From: Euglena gracilis
Taxonomy: Eukaryota; Euglenida; Euglenophyceae; Euglenales
NCBI GenBank assembly: GCA_039621445.1
Contig: CP154956.1
Span: 16,869,562 to 16,933,561 of the forward strand
DNA length: 64,000 bases
Direction: 5' to 3'
The notes beneath the pieces are model-generated. The model saw only the letters and a list, made by a program, of their open reading frames with translations. It made no database searches and had not been told where the DNA came from. The translations under genes were made by a program, and so were the position numbers. Position 1 is the first letter of the stretch. Each line of letters begins with the position of its first letter. Below are positions 1 through 11,371 of this stretch, in pieces.

Positions 1-302
1 TTGGAAATCGACCGACCTTTTGTGTCCTTTTTTTGAATGCCCTTTTGTTCCGTTTCGGGACATTTTATGTTTCAGCCTGAAATCCGTTAATGTCGACCCA
101 ACCTTTTGTTCCCTTTTTCGGAATGCAGCTTTTCTTCCATTTTGAAAGAAACAATCTCTACATCAAGAACTGTGTCTTAAACGCAGACTCTGCATTTTTT
201 TCGGAATGCATTTTTTCTTCCATTTTGACAAGAACAATCTCTATCTCAAGAACTGTGCCTAAAACGCAGACTCTGCATTTTTTTAGAAACACAGATTTTG
301 AC

Positions 303-1121
303 CAGAAACCGTGTATTGGGGCTCTGGCTTCACGCCCGAACCGGCGTTCCAGAACGCCGGTTCGGCGCAGAAAATTTTGTGCCGAACCGGCGTTCTGGAA
401 CGCCGGTTCGGGCGGGAAGATGGCGTCCAGGGGACCGAAAATAAAAAGTGCCAATAAATGTTCAAAATGCTTAGTAGACATGTGGCAATCACATCTGAGC
501 AGTTTTTGGGGGGTAATTGGCCATATATTGGGGTATTTTGTGCAAGAATTTCCATTTGGCCAAATTTAGGGAATTTTTGAAATAGAATACCATGCAGCAC
601 GGCTGAAATCCAAGGCCATCTGCTGAAAGCCCTTGAGAAGAGCTTTCGATCGATGGGCAACATGGCTGGTGAAACATCGGAATTTCGACTTTGCAAACAG
701 GGTCGGAAAATGCGATCGCCGATTTTCAGAGTGCTCTGCAGTATAGCTGAGTTCTGTGGGTACCAAATGAAAGGCCTTGGCGAGAGCTTTCAATTGATAT
801 GCTGTAAGGCACCTAAGGTGTGGGATTTCACAAATTAGGATGTCAAATTTTGGAATGCACGATCGCTGAAAATAAGCGCTGTATGGATTATTGCTGAATC
901 CTGTGGCCATCTGCCAAAAGCACTTGAGAAGAGCTTTCGATCGATGGGTAACATGGCACCAGATCTGTGAAAACTTCAATTGGCCGATCGACATGGCCAT
1001 GCGCCCAAAGGAGCAAAAAAATGCTCCAAAATGTTAGAAAAATGGGCATTTAGGGCGAAATTGGCCTGGGTTCCTTGAACGCCGGTTCGGGCGTGAAGCC
1101 AGAGCCCCTAATCCACGGTTT
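303..1121 (+). repeat. Inverted-repeat element, copy 1
   Basis: Both ends carry the same motif in opposite orientation: an AACCGTG block, then GGGGCTCTGGCTTCACG, then CGAACCGGCGTTC. The interior (about 560-970) reappears as its reverse complement at about 5640-6130, including the stretch around AAGAGCTTTCGATCGATGG. No transposase frame is visible, so this is a non-autonomous element or a segmental inverted duplication. Confidence 0.65.
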
Positions 1122-1575
1122 GCCGCCCGAACCGGCGTTCTGGAACACAGTTCCGTGGTCCGAACCGGCGTTCTGGACACAGTTTTCGTATCAAAGCCAT
1201 GTTGCCAGGAACACAGCCTTGCAATGGAATAGAATTGCAATACAGGCGTCGAGCCCAGAAAATAGGTTTAACGTGGCCAAATCACTCCTCACCCAAAAGC
1301 TTTTCTTTCAGATGACCAGTGATAACAACTGGTTCAGGGCAAATTTGCCGAATGCTTTGTCTGAAGTCCCAGAAAATGATAATCTTCAGCTCCGTCCTTC
1401 CGTCTGTTCCATCCAAAGTTCAGCCAGCTGTGATCACCTGACCACAAAATTTGGTTTTTTTCTGGTCCATAACGCCTCCACAACCCCATATGACCAAAAA
1501 TGTCTTCAAAAAAGGGAGATCCAAAATGTCCAAAAAGTCACTAAAAATTCCCAATCTGACCAGCAACAGATTTCA

Positions 1576-1698
1576 ATGGAATGGAAATCGACCGACATAA
1601 ACGGGCGCCTGAATGGAAATCGACTGACATAAACGCGCGCCTGAATGGAAATCGACTGACATAAACGGGCGCCTGAATGGAAATCGACTGACACAAAC
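1576..1698 (+). repeat. 32-bp tandem repeat, about 4 copies
   Basis: The unit begins GAATGGAAATCGAC and continues TGACATAAACGGGCGCCT. It is repeated about four times with single-base differences. Related sequence occurs at position 1 of the window and, more diverged, at 6510-6610. It is non-coding. Confidence 0.75.
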
Positions 1699-1885
1699 AA
1701 TTTCAGGCTGAAATCCGTTAATGTCAGTAGAATTTCAAGACAGGCGTCGGGCCCAGAAAATAGGTTTTAGTGAGGGCGCCGTTTTTTGGGTCCGAATTTC
1801 ACAAATTGGCGTTGTTGACCCCTTGCGTGAATCATGACCACAAATTTCAGGGCAGGCATTTGGCGGGCTCTGAAAACGTTTTTAA

Positions 1886-1998
1886 ACAAATTGTGGCTGA
1901 GCCCAGATTTCAGCCTGAAAACGTGTTCAGGGGCCCCCTTCGGGGGCCCCTGGCTGAACACGTTTTCAGGCTGAAATCTGGGCTCAGCCACAATTTGT
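1886..1998. repeat. Near-perfect 113-bp foldback palindrome
   Basis: The left arm starts ACAAATTGTGGCTGAG and the right arm ends with its reverse complement. They meet at a GGGGGCCC-rich centre near 1940. The arms are about 50 bp with almost no mismatches, as in a hairpin-type miniature element. Confidence 0.8.
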
Positions 1999-2786
1999 GT
2001 ATAGAAAATCCTGCCTCAAAATTTTGAAAATCACCCCTTTTCCAGTCATCTTGCATACAAAACCTGCCAATTTTTTCCGGGCCGTTTTCAGGTTTGGCAC
2101 CAATTTTTTCGGCTTCCAATTTTGTCGGGTCTAATTTTATCTACCCCCCCCCCCTAGTTGTACGACCACCCCTCATTTATGACCACCCCCCGGTCACAGG
2201 TTGCAGGTCATGGGGGTGTTATGACCCCCCCCCCCCCCCCGGTCACAGGTTGCAGGTTGCGAAAAAAATAAGTCCCCCCCCCCTGGCCGGTCCGAGCAAA
2301 AATCCATGAAATGGACCCCCCCAAAATAAGGGCCCCCCTGCCGGCGCGAAGCGCCGGATTTTTGAAAAATGGGACATTTTGGGGGGGGGTAAATCTGCCA
2401 TTTTGGGACAGTTTTCACACACTTCTACGACCGCCCCCTCATCTATGACCACCCCCCGGTCACAGGTTGCAGGAACCCGGTCATACGACTAGGGGGGGGG
2501 TAGCTTCAATTCCCCCCCCCCCCGGTAATCCGTGATCATGTCCACAAAATACAGGGCAGGCGCCGGGCCTCTGTTCACGGTTACAACTGCCAAGGGTCCC
2601 GGGAGTGACGCATGTGGTGAAAATGACGAGGATCAGTGGCGAAGTATTCCACGAACTGTGGCAAAAATTCCTTGGAGGACTGGCTAAAGTCAAATGGCTG
2701 AGTGGCAAAAGGTTCCTGTGACAGGAAACAAGAGTACTGTGCAGTGTGACTCAATTTCACTAGCCGTCTGATGAAAAGAGCTTTCA

Positions 2787-2895
2787 ATTCCCTAACCCTA
2801 TCCCTAACCCAAACCCTAACACTAAACCGTATCCCTTACCCTGACCCTAACCGTCTAACCCTAACCGTACCCCGAACCCTAACCCTAACTGTATC
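2787..2895 (-). repeat. Degenerate telomere-like CCCTAA repeats
   Basis: About fifteen variants of CCCTAA/CCCTAT/CCGTAA follow one another. The G-rich strand, TTAGGG, is on the minus strand. Similar interstitial tracts occur at 27960-28155, 39465-39650 and 51355-51502. Confidence 0.7.
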
Positions 2896-3456
2896 CCTGA
2901 AACCGTGAAAGAAGTGGGACCCCCACCCCCAGATTAGAAACCGTGACTGGGGGCTCCGGGTTCACGCCCAAACCGGTGTCTGGGACGCCGGTTCAGGTGG
3001 GAAATTTCTGCCCGAACCGGCATCCCAGATGCCGGTTCGGTGTCTGGGGAAATAATTTATAGACATGTGGTAAAGACTTAAAGGCAGTGTACGATGATCT
3101 AGATGAATTTTTTGCTGCCTGGGCCGGCTGGATGTTTGATCCCAGTTTGTTGGTTGATGGCGCTGCCCAGATCAGGCAACTGTGGGATCAACAGTGGGCA
3201 CAGGCCGGTCAAAGATTCAGTGCCACCGCAGTGAAAGCATCCTCCTTTTCAAAAATTCCGAAAAATTCCGTCCACGAAAAGTATGCACTGATATTTGTGG
3301 ACCCAGTCCTTGATATACAGTGCAGGCACGCCGGTTCTGTCCTGAACCCGGCGTCCGGGACGCCGGGTTCAGGACAGAACCAGCGTCCGCCCCCCCTTTT
3401 TTTGTAGTAGAAGCTGAAGATCAAGCTGAAGGATTCAAGTTCAATGTGGCCGTGTT

Positions 3457-3571
3457 TACTCTTTTGGTAACACGTGTACATTGTACGGAAAGCGTGGTTA
3501 CTCTTTTGGTAACACGTGTACATTGTACGGAAAGCGTGTTTACTCTTTTTGGTACATTGCACGGAAAGCGT
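3457..3571 (+). repeat. 43-bp tandem repeat, about 2.7 copies
   Basis: The unit contains TTTACTCTTTTGGTAACACG followed by TGTACATTGTACGGAAAGCG. The first two copies are almost identical and the third is truncated. Confidence 0.75.
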
Positions 3572-4290
3572 GTTACAAACACATGTACACCGCCGCTGTG
3601 CACGTGGACTGAACACGGTTTTCACGGCCGGTGTACATCGTAGATTTACAGCTAACACGCGGAAACGATGGCCACGTAGCCCAAAATGATGGCCACCTTA
3701 CCAAAAAATGTTTGCCACATTCCCTAGAATGATGGCCACCAAGCCCAAAACTCTGGCCACTGAACGTGCCACTGGACCTGTAAACGTTGGCCACTTTTTC
3801 TGGAACTTAAAAATGTTGGCCGCTTTTTTTTGTTGTGTTGTATGTTGAATATCCTGTGCTTCCTGGCTCTTTTCTTTCAACCAAAATGTCCAGTCCTAAA
3901 AACCTTTCGTTTGGAATCAAAACTCAGTCACACGGCGCTCTGAAAATCCCTGGATTTTTGCGAGTCCAAGGAATTAATTAAATGTTCCGCTGAGAAACAC
4001 CCAAGACCTTGCCTCCCGAATTCCTGTCTCCATGGCTCCCTGGATGAGTAGGCAAACAAATTTGAGTGTACACCTGGTATTTTCCACCCCATTCCGCACC
4101 CAAAGTCTGCTGAGGATGAGCTGAGGATGCCGAATTTCAGAAAGCAACCCATTGAGAAACGGCAGCTTGTGTCACAAACCTGCCCTACCTGTTTACGAGG
4201 GGGAAATTGTAACGCCAGACCTGTGACCTGTGGGCATTTTGTCACTTCTCCAACCCAGATGTTGCTTTCTGCCCAATTGCAAGTGCCTAA

Positions 4291-5087
4291 CGGTAGACTG
4301 GGGGGGGGGGGCAGTGGGTAGTTGACTGACTATTCAGCTGACCCCCCCCTGAAAATTTTTTTGTCCAGATCACCTCAACACCAGTCAAAACCCACCCAAG
4401 TGGCTCCAGAACCCCCCAATTGGGGGTGAAGATGCAAAAACTTGGGGGGGGGAATGTCCATTTTGGGCCACTTTAGGCAAAAGGACACCTCTCCCCATTG
4501 GATTTTCAACATAATGTCAAAATTTCGCACAAAAAGGACTTATCCCTCCAAGTATGTTGCCAACATAGAAGGGATTTTGTTATTTGAGGCTCGGATGGGG
4601 GTGGAGGAGGGAGTTTTTTGCCCCTCGTGACGCAGAATGCTTGCATTTCTAAAGGATTTTCATGCAATCCCTCTTTCATCATTGATTTTTTTACCCCTCC
4701 GGACCCCCATCAAGGACCCACCGACTCCCCACCGACCAAATATTTCTGATTTGAGGGTGTTTATGTTGGTGTAAGGCACTTATTTGGACCCATCCGGACC
4801 ATTTCCGGGTGATTTGGGCCCGCCACAGACCATTTTTATGACCACTGATTAGACACCGACTAGTTTGCAGAGGATTTTCTTCATGGGGGGGGGGCTTAAA
4901 AGCCGGCGGTTTTGAGCCGTTAGTACATTAAAGTGGGTATTTCACCAACTAGTCGGCCCACTACCCGCTACCCCCCCCCCCCCCACCCCATCTCGCCGAC
5001 TACCTACCGACCAGGCCTAGTTGGCCGACCACTTGGGTAGTCGGTCGACTAGTCGGCCGACTAACCCCCCCCCCCCCTAGTCTACCG
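4291..5087. mobile_element. Inverted-terminal-repeat element with GTAGACT ends
   Basis: The left end reads CGGTAGACTGGGGGGGG and the right end CCCCCCCTAGTCTACCG. A series of CTAGTCGGCC/GGCCGACTA blocks lies inside the right end. No coding frame is present, and no clear target duplication was seen. A non-autonomous transposon is the simplest reading. Confidence 0.5.
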
Positions 5088-5542
5088 CCATGCGCCCCAA
5101 GCAACATGAAAACACTGTTTGTTGGACACGTGTTTCATAGAACTTCTTCCCCCTCATATACCTCTGACCACTTCAACTGGGCACCGTAGTCATGTATCAG
5201 CTCTGGAAGGTTTGTTGCATTTGTGTTCCCTGACCCATGGCGCTGCATAAAGGTCAATTTCTCCGGACGATTGTTGGAAGTTTTTTTTCAGTTCTAGTGA
5301 ATGACGCACTCAGGTCCCAGTGGCCATGGTTTTTAGGTCCAGGGGCCCCTATTTTTAGGTCACGTGGGCACTATTTTTAGGTTCCGTGGTCACAGTTTTC
5401 GGTCCAGTGGCCATCGTTCTAGGGCCAGTGGCCCTGCTTCTTAGGTCTGGTGGCCAACATTTATCCCGTTAGCTGGGGGGCAGCCCGAACCAGCGTTCTG
5501 AAACACGGCTTCACGCCCGAACGGGCGTTCTGGACACAGTTG

Positions 5543-6303
5543 TTGAAACCGTGGATTAGGGGCTCTGGCTTCACGCCCGAACTGGCGTTCAAGGAATCAC
5601 GGCCAATTTCGCCCTGAATACCCATTTCCTGAACATTTTTGAGCATTTCGGACCTCCTTTGGCACATGGCCATGTCGATCGGCCGATTGAAGTTCTCATA
5701 CATCTGATGCCATGTTACCCATCAATCGAAAGCCCTTCTCAGCGGCTTTTGACAGATGGCCACAGGATTCAGCCACAATGCACACAGCGCTTATTTTCAG
5801 CGATCGTGTATTCCAAAATTTGACATCTCAATTGGTGAAATCTCACACCTTAGGTGCCATGCAGCATATCAATCGAAAGCTCTCCCCAAGACCTTTCGCT
5901 CCTCAGGACTCAGCCACACTGCGCGGGCTCTGAAAATCGGCGATTGCATTTTCCGACCCTTTTTGCAAATTCCAAAATCCACTGTTCACCTGCCATGTTG
6001 CCCCTTGATCGAAAGCTCTTCTCAAGGACTTTCAGCAGATGGCCTTAGATTTCAGCCGTAGTGTATGGTACTCTATTTCACAAAATCGCCAAATTTGACC
6101 AAATGGAAATTATTGCACAAAATACCTCAATTTCTGGCCAAATACCCCCCAAAACTGCTCAGATATGATTGCCACATGCCTACAAGCCCTTTTGGACACT
6201 TTTTGACACTTTTTATTTTGGGTCCCTCGGACGCCGACTTCCCGCCCGAACCGGCGTTCTGGACACCCTTTCGGGCGCGAAGCCAGAGCCCCAATACACG
6301 GTT
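5543..6303 (-). repeat. Inverted-repeat element, copy 2
   Basis: This is the reverse-complement copy of the element at 303-1121. The stretch 5990-6060 matches the reverse complement of 596-665 with few differences, and both termini carry the GGGGCTCTGGCTTC block. The two copies face each other across about 4.4 kb. Confidence 0.65.
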
Positions 6304-6365
6304 TCAATTGTGAATTCACAGATTCTTTTGTGGCTTCAATCAGTTACCAGTTGCCTGCATCCCAA

Positions 6366-6494
6366 GCACCATGCCCCCCCCCCCCGAGCTATTCCCGTCC
6401 ATTTTTGAGCACTTTTTGGGAAGTTTTTGTAAAAAGTGCTATGACAGTGAGCTATTCCCGTCCCCCCTATGGGAATAGCTCGGGGGGGGGGGGT
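6366..6494. repeat. Short inverted-repeat element (GAGCTATTCCCGTCC)
   Basis: The left end is a C run then GAGCTATTCCCGTCC. The right end is GGGAATAGCTC then a G run. The right half is itself a palindrome around CCCCCCTATGGG. Confidence 0.6.
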
Positions 6495-7426
6495 CGGCAT
6501 GGTAAATGGGTGCCTGTCTTGAAAACCGTTTTATACAAACGGGCGCCTGCCTTGAAACCCGTCTTATACATACGGGCACCTGTCTTGAAAACTGTTTCTT
6601 TGGAACGGCGCCCCGCCTGTTAAAACCCGTCAACGTCAGTCAATTTTCAAGACAGGCATCAGGCCCTGGAAATAGGTTTTAAAAAAATGTGTCCCGCCCT
6701 GTCGAGTTGCGAACTCAACCAGATCGGTCGAGTTCGCGGGGGTGAGGGGGGGTCCGGGTCTGGACTGGTCAGGTACAGGGGGGGGGGGGTCTCGCGGACT
6801 CCCTGTCGAGTTCCTAACTCAATCAGACAAGTGGGGGGGGGGAGGGGGATTTTGGTGTCTTTTTTCCATTGTCCAGTGTAAGGCTTTTTTCATTGAGCAA
6901 AAATAAAATAATGCAAATTTTTTCAGAACAAGTGCAAATATTTTTGGGGCACAGTGCAAAATTTTTTGAGACCTTTGGGAATTTTTTTTGAGGGGGCTGG
7001 GCAAAAATTTTGACAGGTTGGGGTGAATGTTTTTGCCAGCTATGGGCAAAACATTTCAGGACGCTAGGTTTAAATTAACACAAAACAAAACAAAAAGGCT
7101 GGTTTTTGTTGTTGTTTCTTGACTGCCAGCTTTGTTTTGGACACGTTTTTTGTTTGTCTTTTTTTTGCATATGTATTTTCCGGTGATTAACCGGAAAAAA
7201 TCCCTCCAGACCTGGCTGGAAATTCCTGAGACGCTTGCGGTAACTTTTCCAGAAACGTTTCCTTTGGGGGAGGTAAAATTTTCCTCAAGCCAAGCATTAT
7301 TTGGTGCCATTACTTGGTAGTGGTCCTAAATTCAAGGGCATTTTGGGAAATTCTGGGTATTTGGAGACATTCAATCGTTTCTGCGAGCAAATCACTGTTT
7401 GCTCACTCTGCAGCTCGGCGGTCACC

Positions 7427-7660
7427 ATGCCGCTCGAGATCTCCCAACCCGAGCGGTTGGCGGCGATGTACCCAAATGTACCCCAGGAGACCATCGCGCA
7501 GATCCTGGAGAGCTCCGGCAATGATGTCCACAAGTGTCTTGAGATGCTGGATGACTTGCAATTCTCTGCCCAGCCCAACTTGGCCAGCCGCGTGGCCTCA
7601 TCCAACCTTCTTCCCACTGCAGCCTCCGCAGCAAGGCTGCCATCCATCAGCAGTCTCCTT
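7427..7660 (+). CDS. Gene A exon 1: start codon and CUE domain
   Basis: The ATG at 7427 lies in a good context (GGTCACCATGC), just after a likely 5'-UTR intron acceptor (CTCTGCAG, ending 7413). Residues about 7-43 form a CUE-like ubiquitin-binding module. It has the AMYPNVP turn, which corresponds to the family's MFP motif, then an ILESSGNDV helix and a closing CLEMLDDL helix with the di-leucine-like end. A Ser/Ala-rich tail follows. The 3' end is uncertain: CTT|GTGCAC at 7660 keeps phase 0 for the next exon, while 7591 and 7652 are alternatives. A UBA domain is the other possible fold, but the MYP signature and short length favour CUE. Confidence 0.75.
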
Positions 7661-8369
7661 GTGCACACCACGTTGTTCCAATGCTATTTCATTGTGCTTC
7701 CATGCCTCTTTGATATCAAGAAAGAAAACTGATGGTCTTGCTGGCAATTTAAGTAATTTGGCATGATGGAGGAATTTTTGCATTCATTTTGTGTCACCAG
7801 CTCAACTAATGTAGAATGAAAGTTTCAATTGAATTTTGACAATGTTCAGTGATGGACATCGGGAAATATTTGGAATGAGGGAGGTTTGCAAGCCGCATTG
7901 TTCAACGATCAGTGTGTTCAACATTTCTCCTGGTAATTCCATCCATTGTCGTTATTCTTGTCCTGGATGGCATCCTGGCGCCATCAAACGTTCGCCGGAG
8001 CCCCAGCCAAACAATGTCCCCCGTTCAAAGTTGGCAAGAAAAAATCAATTATCCAGGAAGGTTTTTGAAAATAGTTTGAGAATATTCTCTGGACATTTTC
8101 TGGTCTCGCCGCCAGGAGTGCATTTTCGGTCACTGAGTTTTAAGTTCTCACAATTTCTTTGGAGGGAAATTTGACAACAGTCTGGGATTTTGATGTATTC
8201 ACCAGCCCCCCCCCCCCCACAAGCTGCATTTCAATGCCATGCACCTCATCCAATTCAATCTGATCCGTCTGAATCTGTTTCAGCCTCCCCTCCCTGTGAT
8301 TGAAGGGAGAATCCAAGACCCACATTTAGTTGCCTCACTCTTGTTTTTATTTTATTTATTTTTTTGAAG

Positions 8370-8468
8370 ATGAAGGTCGACAAGCCAGCTGTGCCCCCAG
8401 CAATGCCTACCTCTCCAACTCACGCAAGTCCCCCATTCGTGGGTTCCCCATGTCACCTCCCACTCAGG
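8370..8468 (+). CDS. Gene A exon 2 (Pro/Ser-rich linker)
   Basis: The acceptor is a T-rich tract ending TTTTTGAAG and the donor is CAGG|GTGAAT. Two frames are open. Phase continuity with exons 1 and 3 favours the frame starting MKVDKPAVPP; the alternative contains NSRKSPIRGFPMSPP and also looks protein-like. Either way it is low-complexity Pro/Ser-rich linker with no domain. Confidence 0.5.
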
Positions 8469-9283
8469 GTGAATTTTAAGGTGAGGCCAACCCACGGATT
8501 GACTAGGGAGTGGGTACGTTTTGGACAGTGGGTGAGTGGGTGGCATACAATCACTTAGTCACTGGCCGCCCCCCCCCCCCCCCCCCGGGGGTTGGTGACT
8601 GGTTTTTTCAGAGTGATTGACTGGTTTTTTTGCCCGGACCCCCCCTCCCCCCCAGGGGGGGGGGTGGCAAACCCACTGATTCGGTGCCAAAGGCGCCGGA
8701 AAATTTTTTGGCGTTTTTTTGCATGTTTTGGGTCAAACTTCCTTTTGGATTCCAGAGTGGCCGACCCCTCCCCCCCCAGGGGTAGTGACTGACTGGTTTC
8801 CCAAATAAAAGTGGCTGACTGGTTTTTTGGAGAGTGGAGTGACCCCCCCCCCCCCCCCGGGGGTTGGTAAAAATTGTATGGTGGATGGGTGGGTTGGGGC
8901 CCCTGGACCCCCCCTTCCCTGAGGGGGGTGTGCCATGGACCAGTCTTCTGCCGAAGGCCGGGCCAGACTGATGATCATAATTTTTCAACTGTGTTTGGCC
9001 AATTTCGGGTGGGTTTCGGGTGGGTGGGTGGTGGGTTGACCCCCAGGGGGGGGGGATCGTAGGTGGGTCAGATCGAACCGGCTAAAAATGGCTTTTTGTG
9101 GGCTTCTGGTGCCAGAGGTCCTTCAGGGCCACACGCGCTATCCCCCCCTGGGGTGGGCAATTTTGGCCCACACCAGGAAGCCCCCCCTCCCCCAGCTTCC
9201 AGAGGGAGCCTGCCTGCCTTAATGAGTGCCTGCCCACGCACTTCGGCACCCTGAGACCCCTCACCCGGGTTGGTCACATTCAG

Positions 9284-9454
9284 CCTGCTCCCGCTGCCTC
9301 ACAGGGGCAAGCGGCGACCCCTGCCACTTCCATCGCGGACATCCCACGCCGGGGCAGTGTCACTCGACAAGCTTCCCCAGGGCATGCGAGGACTGTATCA
9401 CCATCTGTCCGCGACATGTCGTCTTTCCCACTCAGGCTTTTTCCCACTCCCCTG
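9284..9454 (+). CDS. Gene A exon 3 (Ala/Ser-rich linker)
   Basis: The acceptor is GGTCACATTCAG, the donor CCCCTG|GTGTGA, and both boundaries are phase 0. The encoded stretch is PAPAASQG followed by Thr/Ser-rich sequence with RRGSVTRQASPG, which resembles a basophilic phosphorylation site. All three frames are open here because of GC content, so the frame choice rests on phase and composition. Confidence 0.55.
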
Positions 9455-9571
9455 GTGTGACCGTGACGGGGAAGTGATGAGACTTGGTTGCTGGGGTATA
9501 GGGCTGGACCCTCCGGTTTTGCTCAATTGAGAACACAATACACAATCACACCCATCATTTTTATGATGCAG

Positions 9572-9664
9572 CCCCAGTGGAGGAGATTGCAGCGGAAATA
9601 CAAAATTCAGCCCCAAACAAACGTTTCCCAGCCACAGGGGATTGTCAATTCCTGCCCTGAGGAG
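9572..9664 (+). CDS. Gene A exon 4 (Gln-rich)
   Basis: Acceptor TTTTTATGATGCAG, donor GAGGAG|GTGGCT, both phase 0 (31 codons). It encodes a hydrophilic Gln/Arg/Lys segment beginning PQWRRLQRKYK. It is followed directly by a C-run repeat of the TGACTGG family. Confidence 0.5.
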
Positions 9665-10095
9665 GTGGCTGTGGACCATACCACCATTGCTTAACCCCCC
9701 CCCCCCCTGCCCCCAGGGGTCTGTCTGTCCAACTGTCTGGGGTTTCAGCTGGTTTTTGCCGGGGGGGGGGGGTAGGCCAAGAATGGCCGAAGCTGGCCGA
9801 ACTTTTTTGGGGCTTTTGGCAAATCCGTTGATTTTGGGCCGTTTTGACCCGACTGGCCAAAGTGACCCACTCCCCCCAGCAGGGGGTGAAAAGCAGGTGA
9901 CTGGATTTTGAAAATTGACTGTTTGGTTTTTTGAAAGTGGATATTGACCCCCCTCCCCCCTGGGTCAGCGAGCCTTTTAATAATCTCTTCTCTGTCTTAT
10001 CTTTTCAAAAATGAAAACCGTTCGGAATATGACGAGTTCCTGTCTGTGAAACCTCTAATTAATCAACTGGGTGATTCATGTGAATGTGTGCTCAG

Positions 10096-10219
10096 CAGAA
10101 AGGCCTGGCCCCAACTGCACAGGGCGCACACCCCGTGCCTCAGTCTCTGGGACCAAGCAGAGTCCCCAGTGGGCGAGACCTCCACAACCAGGGGTTTCAG
10201 AGGATCAGGCCTGGGGGAT
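10096..10219 (+). CDS. Gene A exon 5 (Gly/Pro/Gln linker)
   Basis: Acceptor GTGTGCTCAG. The donor GGGGGAT|GTGTGT is of the GTGTG type common in this gene. Starts phase 0, ends phase 1. It encodes QKGLAPTAQGAHPVPQSLG followed by a basic stretch with GFQRIRPGG. Confidence 0.55.
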
Positions 10220-10331
10220 GTGTGTTTTCATCCTCTCCCATTAACTGTGAAAGTGCTGGGGCAGAGGGGGGGGGGGCTGTAAAAGATGGCACCTCCCTGC
10301 AAAAAAAAATTCAACTCACGAAGGGGCCCAG

Positions 10332-10437
10332 CATCGGAAATGGGGAGTGAGACCGCACTCCCACAAACACAATGCCATGCCGGGGAGGTCGAATGGACAT
10401 CAGCCATTGATGTTCATCAGCCATCCACCGGATCCTT
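10332..10437 (+). CDS. Gene A exon 6
   Basis: Starts in the phase left by exon 5 (TCA serine split across the junction) after acceptor GGGGCCCAG. It encodes SEMGSETALPQTQCHAGE and then VEWTSAIDVHQPSTGS. The donor TCCTT|GTCAGG gives the phase needed by the next exon; a downstream donor at 10465 (AAAGGG|GTCACC) is the alternative. Confidence 0.55.
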
Positions 10438-10847
10438 GTCAGGCCAGCAGACAACTCAAAAAGGGGTCACCCTTTCATTCACAACTTTTCCAAAGTCTTT
10501 TGTGTGACCCACCATTTTTTTTTGTTCTTTGAAAGCTCTCATATATTTTTGCAACAACACCCTGTTTTTTTTTGATGGGATCAGATAAGGTAGGGTTGTT
10601 TGTTGCTTGGCGTGATGAGTGTGGTAATTGAGAAGAATCAGCCTTGAATTTCAAAGTCTTTCAATGCAGCCCATGTTTGCAAGCCTTGTCTCTGTGTCAA
10701 GTTTTTTATATCATGTTTGCATCTCCTGCCTAGCCTTTCAAAACCCAGGGTAATAATCAGGGCATTTTGGGAACCGATTGATGACAATTGAAATTGAAGT
10801 GCCGCTTTTCCCATCCATTTGTTTGCAGAGGTTTGCAGCTGGATACC

Positions 10848-10972
10848 CCCCCCCCCCGGGAAACTGTCATGCCCGAGAACCTGTCAGGGTCCCGCCCGGG
10901 AAACTGTCAGGGTCCCCGGTACCGGCCAACCTGTCATGGTAGGAAGTTGTCAGGTGACAGTTTCCCGGGGGG
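10848..10972. repeat. CCCGGGAAACTGTCA repeat element, copy 1
   Basis: The same organisation as 32115-32280 with one internal unit fewer. The inverted ends are CCCGGGAAACTGTCA and TGACAGTTTCCCGGG. Confidence 0.75.
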
Positions 10973-11040
10973 GTTAGGTAGTATTTCTGGTTCAAAGCGG
11001 ATGGGAGGAGGTGTCAGGTGGATGGCAGCCGGGGTTTCAG

Positions 11041-11371
11041 AATGACTTGCAAAGCTCCTGCCCGCAACTCGTGGGACGCTCCACATTCCCCTATGGGCCG
11101 GCAAGGAAGCTCCCACAACATGCCCCCCGGCTACTCCCCAGCCCGGCCGGACCGCAACCCCAGCCCGATGAGTCCGTCCCAGTTCCCCCCGCCGACCACC
11201 ATCCAGTCCAACTCCCTGAACCGCTACCCGTCGCCGCGCTACGCGTCCCCGAGCGTCGCCGACTTCCCCGGCCCCAACGAGGCCACCCCGTCCCGCCGCT
11301 TCGACTTCATGGAGCAGCACCGGCGCCAACGCGTGTCAGCATCGCCTTCGCGACGTGACCTGCCAATGCCG
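11041..11371 (+). CDS. Gene A exon 7 (long Ser/Pro-rich exon)
   Basis: One of the clearest exons: acceptor GGGGTTTCAG, donor ATGCCG|GTGAGC, about 110 codons. The protein is Pro/Ser/Asn-rich with repeated SP pairs (NPSPMSPSQFPPP, RYPSPRYASPS) and an Arg-rich end (FMEQHRRQRVSASPSRRD). This is typical of a disordered, phosphorylatable linker. GC content rises sharply inside the exon compared with its flanks. A tract of CCCGGGAAACTGTCA repeats lies just upstream, in the intron. Confidence 0.75.

Larger units (their letters stand above)
1..7413. other. Repeat-only region upstream of gene A
   Basis: No credible coding exon was found in this stretch. The open frames here run through repeats: GGCGTTC/GAACGCC palindromes, C/G homopolymers and short tandem repeats. 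It holds two inverted copies of one element, a foldback at 1886-1998, telomere-like CCCTAA repeats near 2790-2890, a 43-bp tandem repeat at 3457-3571 and an inverted-repeat element at 4291-5087. Any promoter of gene A would lie near its right end, but no promoter motif can be recognised. Confidence 0.7.

Noticed and set aside
3455-3575. Possible CRISPR-like array
   Set aside because: The repeats are in direct tandem without unique spacers, and the context is eukaryotic.
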